Source: JAEHCY01 sp964519095
Lineage (GTDB): Bacteria; Pseudomonadota; Gammaproteobacteria; Chromatiales; Chromatiaceae
Direction of reading: 5' to 3'
DNA: 9,151 bases
Assembly: GCA_964519095.1 (NCBI GenBank)
Contig: CAZFHV010000140.1
Span: forward strand, 1-9,151
Shown here: positions 1-5,495 of the stretch, piece after piece
Layout of the letters: every line of letters begins with the position of its first letter
Position numbering within the stretch: the first letter of the stretch is position 1
Notes under the pieces: model-generated
The model's database searches: none
What the model was told of the DNA's origin: nothing
Seen by the model: only the letters and a program-made list of their open reading frames with translations
Position numbers and translations under genes: made by a program

Positions 1-5
1 AAGTA

Positions 6-149
6 TATACCCGTCACACAGGGATTTTCCGCCGCGATGCACGCCCCTCCGGTCCGATCGCGGCGGTGCGTGGGGACCCGATTCGCGCACCTCGCTTACC
101 AGAAAACCCATGCGCGACGGGTATAGCAACCGTCTGTCCAGTTGCTGTA
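6..149. other. Non-coding end region with nested inverted repeats
   Basis: No gene was recognised in 1-220 on either strand; the open frame at 110-349 on the plus strand mostly mirrors bolA. The region contains three sizeable inverted repeats. One is 10 bp (6-15 tatacccgtc with 116-125 gacgggtata), enclosing the next. The second is 10 bp (29-38 ccgccgcgat with 57-66 atcgcggcgg). The third is 9 bp with one T-G wobble (122-130 tatagcaac with 141-149 gttgctgta), sharing bases with the end of the first. The first 30 bases are less GC-rich than the rest (tatata at 4-9). This may be a structured RNA, an mRNA leader for a gene beyond the left edge, or chance in GC-rich DNA. It resembles no RNA family I know. 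Confidence 0.3.
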
Positions 150-197
150 GTTTGCGGGCGGACGACGGCCGCGGGGACCTGGTAGCGCCTGACCCGC

Positions 198-215
198 GGG
201 GCGCGATCGCGCCCC
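198..215 (-). terminator. GC palindrome after bolA, possible terminator hairpin
   Basis: A perfect 18 bp palindrome (ggggcgcgatcgcgcccc) lies 5 bases after the bolA stop. As RNA it could fold as a 7 bp all-GC stem with a GATC loop. There is no T-run on the minus strand after it, so it is not a classic intrinsic terminator. Its position directly after the last gene of the run makes a termination or 3'-end role plausible. The core GCGATCGC could also be a methylation or protein-binding site. Confidence 0.45.
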
Positions 216-220
216 CTCAG

Positions 221-538
221 TCACTGGGCCTTGGAGCCACCCTCACAGGGCGGGGACTCGGGCACCAGGCCCCCTTGATCGAACCACTCCTCAGGGGTCC
301 AGGCGTGAATGGCCAGGGCATGGAGCCCGGAGTGAAACTCATCCCGTAGCAGGGCGTTGATCCGCCGGTGGCGGCCGATCAGGTTCTCCTTGGCGAAGAC
401 CTCGCTGACCACCACCAGCTTGAAGTGGGACTGCGATCCCTTTGGCACGCTGTGGAGGTGGCTTTCGTCGATCACCTCCAGGTGCAGGGGGGAAAGGCCC
501 TGGGTGAGGGCTCGCTGGATGCGCTCTTGTCGGCTCAT
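221..538 (-). CDS. bolA: BolA family transcriptional regulator / Fe-S cluster partner
   Basis: Cytoplasmic protein of 105 residues, full length for BolA. The class II KH-like fold motifs are complete: LEVIDESHLHSVPKGSQSHFKLVVVS (20-45), LIGRHRRIN (53-61) and LHALAIHAWTPEEW (72-85), the last containing the invariant His78. The tail SPPCEGG matches the C-terminus of E. coli BolA, which favours true BolA over the shorter IbaG/YrbA paralogue. BolA proteins bind monothiol glutaredoxins through a shared 2Fe-2S cluster, and in E. coli BolA also acts as a stress-linked DNA-binding regulator of cell shape genes. The ATG at 538 has GGAGG 11 bases upstream, a longish spacing. An 18 bp palindrome lies just after the stop. 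Confidence 0.95.
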   Translation of the reverse strand: MSRQERIQRALTQGLSPLHLEVIDESHLHSVPKGSQSHFKLVVVSEVFAKENLIGRHRRINALLRDEFHSGLHALAIHAWTPEEWFDQGGLVPESPPCEGGSKAQ

Positions 539-595
539 TAGGATCTCATCCTCCGTTCGGCACGTTCTCTGCCCATAGGGTCGCTCGCAGGCGAT

Positions 596-1159
596 TCAAG
601 GAGCAACCGGGGGCCGGGGCTGGAGCAGCACCGCCAGCTCCGGATGGCCCTGGCGCAGGGCCCAGTCCAGGGCGTCGGTACCCCGGTCATCGCGCAGGGA
701 CCGATCCGCACCAGCACCCAGCAGGGCCAGCAGCGCCTCCCGCTGGCCCCGATTGGCGGCCCAGATCAGGGCGGTCCAGCCGTTGGTGCGCTCCCGATGG
801 TCCACCTCGGCCCCCTGGGCGAGCAGGAGCTCCATCACCTCCACCCGGTTGTTGGAGGCGGCCAGCATGAGGGCTGTGTAGCCCCCGGCGTCCTCCGCAT
901 CCACCGAGGCCCCCGCCGCCAGTAGCGCCGCGACGACCTCCCGATGACCAGCGGATGCGGCCTTCATCAGGGGTGTCCACTGGCAGATATCCCGGGTCTC
1001 GGGCGAGCGTCCCGCGGCGAGCAGGGCCTGGAGCCCCTCGAGGTCGCCCCTGGCGGCGGTCTCCACCAGGGCCGGCGGCCGGTCGCCGAGGTCAGAGCCT
1101 GGGCCACAGCCCGCCACCAGCAGACCAAGGACCAGGGCCGCCCGCCGTACCCAGCTCAC
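596..1159 (-). CDS. Ankyrin-repeat predicted lipoprotein
   Basis: Protein of 187 residues if it starts at the GTG at 1159. It then begins MSWVRRAALVLGLLVAGCG, a textbook lipoprotein signal with lipobox LVAGC, Cys18 and Gly at +2, which fits outer-membrane sorting. A longer frame from the GTG at 1219 would add 20 residues before the signal and cannot be excluded; neither start has a good Shine-Dalgarno sequence. Five ankyrin repeats follow at about 29-60, 61-93, 94-127, 128-160 and 161-180. The central three carry the helix signature (W/Y)T(P/A)L..AA with LL..GA. The first and last serve as capping repeats. Such proteins are protein-binding scaffolds; the partner is unknown. It lies 17-77 bp after the PDC-sensor gene and 57 bp before bolA, so co-transcription is plausible. 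Confidence 0.82.
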   Translation of the reverse strand: MSWVRRAALVLGLLVAGCGPGSDLGDRPPALVETAARGDLEGLQALLAAGRSPETRDICQWTPLMKAASAGHREVVAALLAAGASVDAEDAGGYTALMLAASNNRVEVMELLLAQGAEVDHRERTNGWTALIWAANRGQREALLALLGAGADRSLRDDRGTDALDWALRQGHPELAVLLQPRPPVAP

Positions 1160-1236
1160 TGCCCCGAAGTTCAGCGACTGATAGGAGGCCGGTCGCCGAT
1201 CGACTCCCAAGCGCACCACCCGTGCGGCTGCGCCGC

Positions 1237-2184
1237 TCAGCTTAGGCTCTGCCAGAAGGGGGAATCCTCCTCCAGGAACTCCTGGTAGGGCAGGTAGTGG
1301 GAGCCGTCGCAGGAGAAGTTCAGGCTCACGATGCCGTTGAAGATGTTGAGCGAGCCCGAGCGCAGGTAGATCACCTCGTCCGCATAGCGCAGGCGGCGGA
1401 AACCCGCGAGGATGCGCCGCACCTCGGCGGCGGGGATCTGGGCGTCTTCCGGATAGGGCCGGTGGGGGTAGGCCAGGCAGATGTTGGGGTCCACCAAGGC
1501 ATCGTAGCCGAGGATGCGGTAGCGGTAGGGATCGTCCACCAGCCAGAGGGTGGCGCGGCTGCTGGAGAAGTGGATCTTGGTGTGGAAGGCGCCGCTCTCG
1601 GTGATCAGCTCCGCCAGCACCGGCAGGACCAGGTCGATGTGCTGGTCGAGCAGGCTCTCCACCCGCCGCTGCTGGAACAGCCCGCCGCGGATGGCGGGGT
1701 CGCCGCGGAGCTGTTGCCAGTGACTCGGCTCCGGATAGAGCGGTCGGGTCAGCGGCAGGTCACGCAGGTCGAAATCGGCCCCCAGGTATCCGAGCGGGGT
1801 GCCGTCGTGGCCGCTGACCCGCTGCACGGCCGTCAACGAGGGTCGCTTGCCCCGCAGGCTGATGTAGGCCTCCGAGAGCAGCATCCCGGAGCTCGGCACG
1901 GGCTCCTGCATGTAGGGACGCCGGCCTCGATCCCGTCCCAGGTCGCCATCCGCCAGCCCGGCGGGGCTGGCGGTGCCGCTGATCTGCTGGGCAGCGGCAT
2001 CCATGGCATAGAGCAAGCGGCAATAGGGGACCCCCACCAGCCCCTCGAGCAGGATGGGGTCCAGCTCGGCGCGCTCTGGCCAGACGGCCGCGCAGCGTTT
2101 GGCCAGGTACGCAAGGGGCTCCACCAGCATGTTGTAGAGGGCGGCCCGCTGGCGGGCGATACTCTTCTTTAACGCGTCGGTCAT
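1237..2184 (-). CDS. Soluble PDC/Cache-like sensor domain protein, function unknown
   Basis: Protein of 315 residues. Residues about 50-145 look like a PDC (PhoQ/DcuS/CitA) or Cache-type sensor module: LLYAMDAAAQQISG (57-70), GRDRGRRPYM (83-92), LLSEAYISLRGKRPSLTAVQRV (102-123) and GYLGADFDLRDLP (132-144). These follow the order and spacing of sensor modules in which ligand is bound around the R..RPY and AYIS strands. The remaining region (about 150-315) contains RRVESLLDQHIDLVLPVL, IHFSSSRATLWL and IYLRSGSLNIFNGIVSLNFSCDG and matches no catalytic domain I recognise. There is no signal peptide or membrane helix, so the protein should be cytoplasmic, unlike most PDC sensors. The ATG at 2184 has a pyrimidine-rich leader and no Shine-Dalgarno sequence. 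The family assignment rests on motif memory, not on a search. Confidence 0.7.
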   Translation of the reverse strand: MTDALKKSIARQRAALYNMLVEPLAYLAKRCAAVWPERAELDPILLEGLVGVPYCRLLYAMDAAAQQISGTASPAGLADGDLGRDRGRRPYMQEPVPSSGMLLSEAYISLRGKRPSLTAVQRVSGHDGTPLGYLGADFDLRDLPLTRPLYPEPSHWQQLRGDPAIRGGLFQQRRVESLLDQHIDLVLPVLAELITESGAFHTKIHFSSSRATLWLVDDPYRYRILGYDALVDPNICLAYPHRPYPEDAQIPAAEVRRILAGFRRLRYADEVIYLRSGSLNIFNGIVSLNFSCDGSHYLPYQEFLEEDSPFWQSLS

Positions 2185-2219
2185 GGTGAGGTGGAGAGGG
2201 CGGAACGGTTGAAAGGGAC

Positions 2220-2238
2220 CTCCCGCGAGTGCTGGGAG
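2220..2238 (-). other. Small inverted repeat between the DUF1820 and PDC-sensor genes
   Basis: A 5 bp inverted repeat (ctccc/gggag) with a 9-base loop lies 12 bases after the DUF1820 stop. On the minus strand it is followed by GTCCCTTTC, a poor T-tract. It could act as a weak or partial terminator in the 66 bp gap, but a repeat this short is easily chance. Confidence 0.15.
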
Positions 2239-2250
2239 CGGGCCGCGCGG

Positions 2251-2580
2251 TTAGTTGTCACGATCCCGCCCTGAGGGATAGAGCGGGGTCGGGAACAGGG
2301 CGACGTTGGACTTCTCACCGAGCTCGAGGATCTTGCTCTGACCCTGCTTCTCCACCTCGTCGATGCGGATCACCGCATGGATGGGGATCAGCGAGCGGCT
2401 CACGCCCTGAAACTCGCTCTTGAGACGCTCCTCGGCGGGGTCCACCAGCATGGCGCTCACTTGCTGGAACACCAGCTCCTCGATCTGCACGAAGCCATAG
2501 AGCTCCCCCTGCTGTACCCGCTTGGCGTAGATCTCATAAACCTTTCCCTGGTTGACGAAGGTAACCCGAAAGACGCGCAT
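2251..2580 (-). CDS. DUF1820 family protein
   Basis: Small cytoplasmic protein of 109 residues without signal peptide or membrane segment. It resembles the DUF1820 family widespread in Gammaproteobacteria such as Pseudomonas. The visible family pattern is FVNQGKVYEIYAK (8-20), GELYGFVQIEELVF (25-38), VDPAEERLKSEFQGV (46-60) and IPIHAVIRIDEVEK (65-78), followed by a loose Pro-containing tail. The function is not known. The compact, possibly mainly beta fold and the charged RIDEVEK segment recall small RNA- or protein-binding adaptors, but that is only impression. No Shine-Dalgarno sequence precedes the ATG; the leader is pyrimidine-rich (TCTTCCCCACCCT). The gene lies 66 bp before the PDC-sensor gene and the two may be co-transcribed. 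Confidence 0.85.
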   Translation of the reverse strand: MRVFRVTFVNQGKVYEIYAKRVQQGELYGFVQIEELVFQQVSAMLVDPAEERLKSEFQGVSRSLIPIHAVIRIDEVEKQGQSKILELGEKSNVALFPTPLYPSGRDRDN

Positions 2581-2615
2581 AGGGTGGGGAAGACACGACG
2601 GCAGCGGATGGCGCT

Positions 2616-2644
2616 ATGGTAAGCCGAATTCCGGCGGTTTGCAG
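2616..2644 (-). promoter_or_regulatory. Possible weak sigma70-like promoter for the DUF1820 gene
   Basis: In the 168 bp gap between queC and the DUF1820 gene, the minus strand reads CTGCAA, then 17 bases, then TACCAT, about 35 bases before the start codon. The spacing is ideal, but the hexamers match the consensus only 3/6 and 4/6. It is the best candidate seen in a gap that otherwise holds only the weak hairpin after queC. The gap suggests that a separate transcript could begin here. Confidence 0.22.
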
Positions 2645-2725
2645 GGCGGGCACCCAGTGCTCAGGAATACTCGGGGCCCGCTGGTCGCCAGGTGAGGCTC
2701 GGCTGATCGAGTGAGGGGCCGGTCC

Positions 2726-2742
2726 TCGGCCTTCCAGGCCGA
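2726..2742 (-). terminator. Weak hairpin just after queC
   Basis: A perfect 6 bp inverted repeat (2726-2731 with 2737-2742, tcggcc/ggccga) with a 5-base loop begins 6 bases after the queC stop. There is no T-run after it on the minus strand, so it is not a canonical intrinsic terminator. It might protect the mRNA 3' end or assist termination, or it may be chance in GC-rich DNA. Confidence 0.25.
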
Positions 2743-2748
2743 CCTGGC

Positions 2749-3453
2749 TCAAGCGTCTGGGCCCTTCCGCATCGGCGCGGGGGCCGCGCGGTAGGGGGTG
2801 GGATCGGGAATCTCCGCCGCCGCGAAGCCCTGGGCGCGAAAGCGACAGGCCTCGCAGCGGCCACAGGCGCGTCCCGCCTCGTCGGCCTGGTAGCAGGAGA
2901 CGGTCAATCCGTAGTCCACCCCCAGGGCGTGGCCGCGGCGGATGATCTCCCCCTTGGTGAGCCGAAGCAGGGGTGCGTGGACCCGGAACCGCTTGCCCTC
3001 CACCCCCGCCTTGGTGGCGAGGTTGGCGAGCCGCTCGAAAGCGGTGACGAACTCGGGGCGACAGTCGGGGTAGCCCGAATAGTCGACGGCATTGATGCCG
3101 AGAAAGAGGTCGTGGGCCCCCAGCACCTCCGCCCAGCCCAGGGCAATGGCGAGAAAGACCGTGTTGCGCGCCGGCACATAGGTGACCGGGATCCCCTCCC
3201 CTCCCTCCTCAGGGACCGGGATGGAGACGTCGGTGAGGGCGGAGCCGCCGATGGTGGCGAGATCCAGCCGTACCACCTTGTGGGACAGGGCCCCGAGGGC
3301 CGCAGCCACCCGCTCCGCGGCCCGGAGCTCGGCGCGATGGCGCTGGCCGTAGTCGAGGATCAGGGCGTGGCAGGCGTAGCCCTCCGCCCTGGCCAGGGCC
3401 AGGACGGTGGCCGAGTCGAGCCCGCCGGAGAGGAGCACCACCGCCTTTCTCAT
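2749..3453 (-). CDS. queC: 7-cyano-7-deazaguanine synthase QueC
   Basis: ATP-dependent enzyme of 234 residues converting 7-carboxy-7-deazaguanine plus ammonia to preQ0, the step after QueE. The PP-loop motif SGGLDS is at 9-14, LDYGQRHRAEL at 33-43 and VPARN at 93-97. The zinc site is formed by Cys187, Cys197, Cys200 and Cys203 (SCYQADEAGRACGRCEAC). The ATG at 3453 was chosen over a 66-residue longer frame because it gives the canonical start MRKAVVLLSGG. It is preceded by GGGAGGAG at good spacing and overlaps the queE stop as ATGA. queC appears to be the last gene of the tol-pal/que unit. queD is not in the window. Confidence 0.96.
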   Translation of the reverse strand: MRKAVVLLSGGLDSATVLALARAEGYACHALILDYGQRHRAELRAAERVAAALGALSHKVVRLDLATIGGSALTDVSIPVPEEGGEGIPVTYVPARNTVFLAIALGWAEVLGAHDLFLGINAVDYSGYPDCRPEFVTAFERLANLATKAGVEGKRFRVHAPLLRLTKGEIIRRGHALGVDYGLTVSCYQADEAGRACGRCEACRFRAQGFAAAEIPDPTPYRAAPAPMRKGPDA

Positions 3454-4106
3454 CGCCCGCGCTCCTCCCCCCACAGCAGCTTGTGGAGCTGTAGTTGCAG
3501 GCGCACTGGGAGGCGGTCGCGCAGGATCCAGTCGGCGAGCTGGCGGGGGTCCATCCGCCCCCATACCGGGGAGAAGAGGACGGTGCAGCGCCGATCCAGG
3601 GCGCCGTCGATGACCTGCTGCCTGGCCCAGAGGTAGTCCGCCTCGTCGCAAAGGACGAACTTGACCTGGTCTGCCGGGCCCAGGTGCCGGAGGTTCTCCC
3701 AGCGATTGCGGGCAGACTCCCCGGACCCTGGCGTCTTGAGGTCCAGCACCTTCACCACCCGTGGGTCCAGGCCCCCCACGTCGAGTGCCCCGCTCGTCTC
3801 CAGCGACACCCGGTAGCCGGCGTCACAGAGGGCGGTCAACAGCGGCCCACAGCCCCGCTGGGCCAGGGGCTCGCCGCCGGTGACGGTGACCAGGGCCGGC
3901 GCGAAGGCCTCCAGGCGCTCGAGGATCGCCGGGATGCCCATGCGGGTCCCGCCGCGGAAGGCATAGGTGCTGTCGCAGTAGCTACAGCGTAGGGGACAGC
4001 CGGTCAGGCGCACGAACACCGTGCGCTCGCCCTGGGTCAGGCCCTCGCCTTGGATGGAGTGGAAGATCTCGGTGACGCGGAGCTGGGTCAAGGATCGGGG
4101 GCACAC
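3450..4106 (-). CDS. queE: 7-carboxy-7-deazaguanine synthase QueE (radical SAM)
   Basis: Radical SAM enzyme converting 6-carboxytetrahydropterin to 7-carboxy-7-deazaguanine, a step in preQ0 and queuosine synthesis in the cytoplasm. With the GTG at 4106 as start it has 218 residues (E. coli 223). The N-terminal family signature FHSIQGEG (15-22) is followed by VFVRLTGCPLRCSYCD, with Cys37, Cys41 and Cys44 forming the CxxxCxxC site for the 4Fe-4S cluster. VTGGEP (75-80) is the SAM-binding motif. The C-terminus contains FSPVWG and the LQLQLHKLLWG end typical of the family. The start is uncertain: TTG at 4091, giving MTQLRVTEIF, aligns better with family N-termini, but neither candidate has a proper Shine-Dalgarno sequence. 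A longer open frame up to 4259 overlaps cpoB and has no family similarity. It overlaps queC by the four bases ATGA. Confidence 0.93.
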   Translation of the reverse strand: MCPRSLTQLRVTEIFHSIQGEGLTQGERTVFVRLTGCPLRCSYCDSTYAFRGGTRMGIPAILERLEAFAPALVTVTGGEPLAQRGCGPLLTALCDAGYRVSLETSGALDVGGLDPRVVKVLDLKTPGSGESARNRWENLRHLGPADQVKFVLCDEADYLWARQQVIDGALDRRCTVLFSPVWGRMDPRQLADWILRDRLPVRLQLQLHKLLWGEERGR

Positions 4107-4143
4107 CCTCAGCCGCGGGCCGGGCGCGGCGGCCGCGGGCTGT

Positions 4144-4920
4144 CTACTTGGGAAGCCTCTCGAGGCGGTTCTTCGCCAGACGGGCCTCGGTGGTGCCGCT
4201 GTACTCGTCCACCAACCGCTGGAGGGTCTCCCGCGCCTTAGCGGGCTCCCGTTGGGCATCCTGGATGTACCCGATCTTGAGCAGGGCGCCGGGGACCTTG
4301 GGGCTGTCGGGATAGGTGGCGATCAGCTGCTCGAAGGCCTGGAGGGCACGGGGATACTCCTTCTGCACGTAGCTGGCCTCCCCCACCCAGTAATGGGCGC
4401 TGTCGGAGTAGAAGCCGGCGGGATAGCGCTCCAGAAAGGCCGTGAAGTCCGCCTGCGCCTGCTCGTAACGGCTCTGCTGGAGCCTCTCGAAGGCCTGCTG
4501 GTAGAGCTGCTCCTCGCCGGGGAGCGGGGCTGGGGCCTTGGGCGCCGGCGCCGACCCCGAAGGGACAGCCGCCGTAGGTCGCTCGGCCGGGGGAAGCTCC
4601 CGTGCGCCCGCTGCTGGCGGAGGCGTGACCGTGGCGACCGGCTTGGCCCCTTCGGTCACCGCGGCGGCTGCTGGAGCCGGGGCCGGGGTGGCGGGCTTGC
4701 CCAGGATATCGAGCCGATGCTGGAGCACCTCCAGCTCCCCGCGCAGCTCCCGGATCTCCTGCTTGAGGCGGTTCACCTCCAGCACCAGCTCCGAGAGGCT
4801 CTCGCCGCTGGAGACCTGGTCCAGTCGGGTCACCCGCTGCTCCGGCGACTGGGCCCCGGCGAGGCCGGGCAGCATCCAGGCGGCTGCCAGCACCAGGGCT
4901 GGGACGCGCGATGCGATCAA
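4144..4920 (-). CDS. cpoB: Cell division coordinator CpoB (YbgF), TTG start
   Basis: Periplasmic protein of 258 residues (E. coli about 263). In E. coli it coordinates the PBP1B peptidoglycan synthase with Tol-Pal constriction at the septum. Features in order: a signal peptide (about 1-23, ending LAGA before QS); a short coiled coil (about 28-74, rich in Leu/Glu/Arg heptads) equivalent to the trimerising segment; a Pro/Ala-rich linker (about 76-135); and a TPR domain (about 136-258) with three repeats, recognisable from FLERYP, LIATYPDSPK and LVDEYSGT. The only start compatible with a full signal peptide is the TTG at 4920, 14 bp after the pal stop, with AAGGGG nine bases upstream. An internal ATG at residue 16 would cut into the signal peptide and is less likely. 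Confidence 0.93.
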   Translation of the reverse strand: MIASRVPALVLAAAWMLPGLAGAQSPEQRVTRLDQVSSGESLSELVLEVNRLKQEIRELRGELEVLQHRLDILGKPATPAPAPAAAAVTEGAKPVATVTPPPAAGARELPPAERPTAAVPSGSAPAPKAPAPLPGEEQLYQQAFERLQQSRYEQAQADFTAFLERYPAGFYSDSAHYWVGEASYVQKEYPRALQAFEQLIATYPDSPKVPGALLKIGYIQDAQREPAKARETLQRLVDEYSGTTEARLAKNRLERLPK

Positions 4921-4934
4921 GGCCCGGGCCCCCT

Positions 4935-5480
4935 TCAGTACACCAGTACCGCCCGGCGGTTGTAGGCCCAGGAGGCGTCCGTGTGGCCCGGATCCGTGGG
5001 CTTCTCCTCGCCGTAGCTGATCACGCTCATCTGGGACCCACTGGCACCCTCCGCCTGCATGAAGCGCTTCACCACCTCACCGCGGTTCTCACCCAGGGCC
5101 AGGTTGTACTCGCGGGTACCCCGCTCGTCGGCATGCCCCTCGATGGTCACCCGTGCGCCTGGGTTCTTGGACAGATACTTGGCGTGGGCGCGCAGGGGCT
5201 CCTTGAACTCCTCGCGGATCTGGGCGCTGTCGAACTCGAAGTAGATCACCCGGGTGTAGAGGGGGCTGTTCGGGTCGTTGAGTGCCGGGTCGCTGGCGCC
5301 GCTGCCAGAGCCCTGGCCGTAGGCGCCCCCATAGCCCGACCCGGAGCCGGAGCCGTAGGCCCCGCCACCGGCGCTGGTCACCTCGGCCCCGGTCCCCTCC
5401 TCCTTGGGTGTGGAGGAGCAGCCCGCAAAGATCACCGCCACCAAGGCCAGAGCGGCTGCCGGAAGAAGATGCTTACTCAC
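4935..5480 (-). CDS. pal: Peptidoglycan-associated lipoprotein Pal (GTG start)
   Basis: Outer-membrane lipoprotein of 181 residues that tethers the outer membrane to peptidoglycan and is the target of TolB and TolA. The lipoprotein signal ends in the lipobox IFAGC, with Cys21 followed by Ser, which fits outer-membrane sorting. A flexible Gly/Ser/Tyr-rich linker (about 38-62) precedes the OmpA-like domain at about 76-181. The peptidoglycan-binding core reads IEGHADERGTREYNLALG, followed by ENR where E. coli has ERR. The protein ends RRAVLVY as in the family. The start codon is GTG at 5480. It is supported by a strong GAGGAG six bases upstream and by the exact position of the signal peptide. 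It is 15 bp from the tolB stop. Confidence 0.97.
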   Translation of the reverse strand: MSKHLLPAAALALVAVIFAGCSSTPKEEGTGAEVTSAGGGAYGSGSGSGYGGAYGQGSGSGASDPALNDPNSPLYTRVIYFEFDSAQIREEFKEPLRAHAKYLSKNPGARVTIEGHADERGTREYNLALGENRGEVVKRFMQAEGASGSQMSVISYGEEKPTDPGHTDASWAYNRRAVLVY

Positions 5481-5495
5481 TGGGGTCTCCTCAAT

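Noticed and set aside
110..349. Plus-strand frame of 79 codons at the left end
   Set aside because: More than half lies opposite bolA, there is no ribosome binding site, and the composition is like other antisense frames.
528..545. Three-codon frame (ATG AGA TCC TAA) overlapping the bolA ATG as a regulatory leader peptide
   Set aside because: Its ATG directly abuts the GGAGG, too close for initiation; the same GGAGG serves bolA at 11 bases.
1297..2172. Long plus-strand open frame (291 codons) opposite the PDC-sensor gene
   Set aside because: Its translation is low-complexity Gly/Ala/His/Gln-rich, as expected from the antisense of GC-rich codons, and it resembles no family.
2581..2748. tRNA or small RNA gene in the gap after queC
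   Set aside because: I looked for a tRNA because one often follows this operon in Pseudomonas. No T-loop (GTTCGA-type) motif or cloverleaf was found on either strand.
3454..3651. 66-residue N-terminal extension of queC
   Set aside because: It overlaps queE, has no family similarity, and the ATG at 3453 has a strong ribosome binding site.
4021..4965. Plus-strand open frame of 314 codons opposite cpoB and the queE start
   Set aside because: It is the antisense shadow of a clearly assigned gene, with Leu/Gly/Arg-rich composition and no motif.
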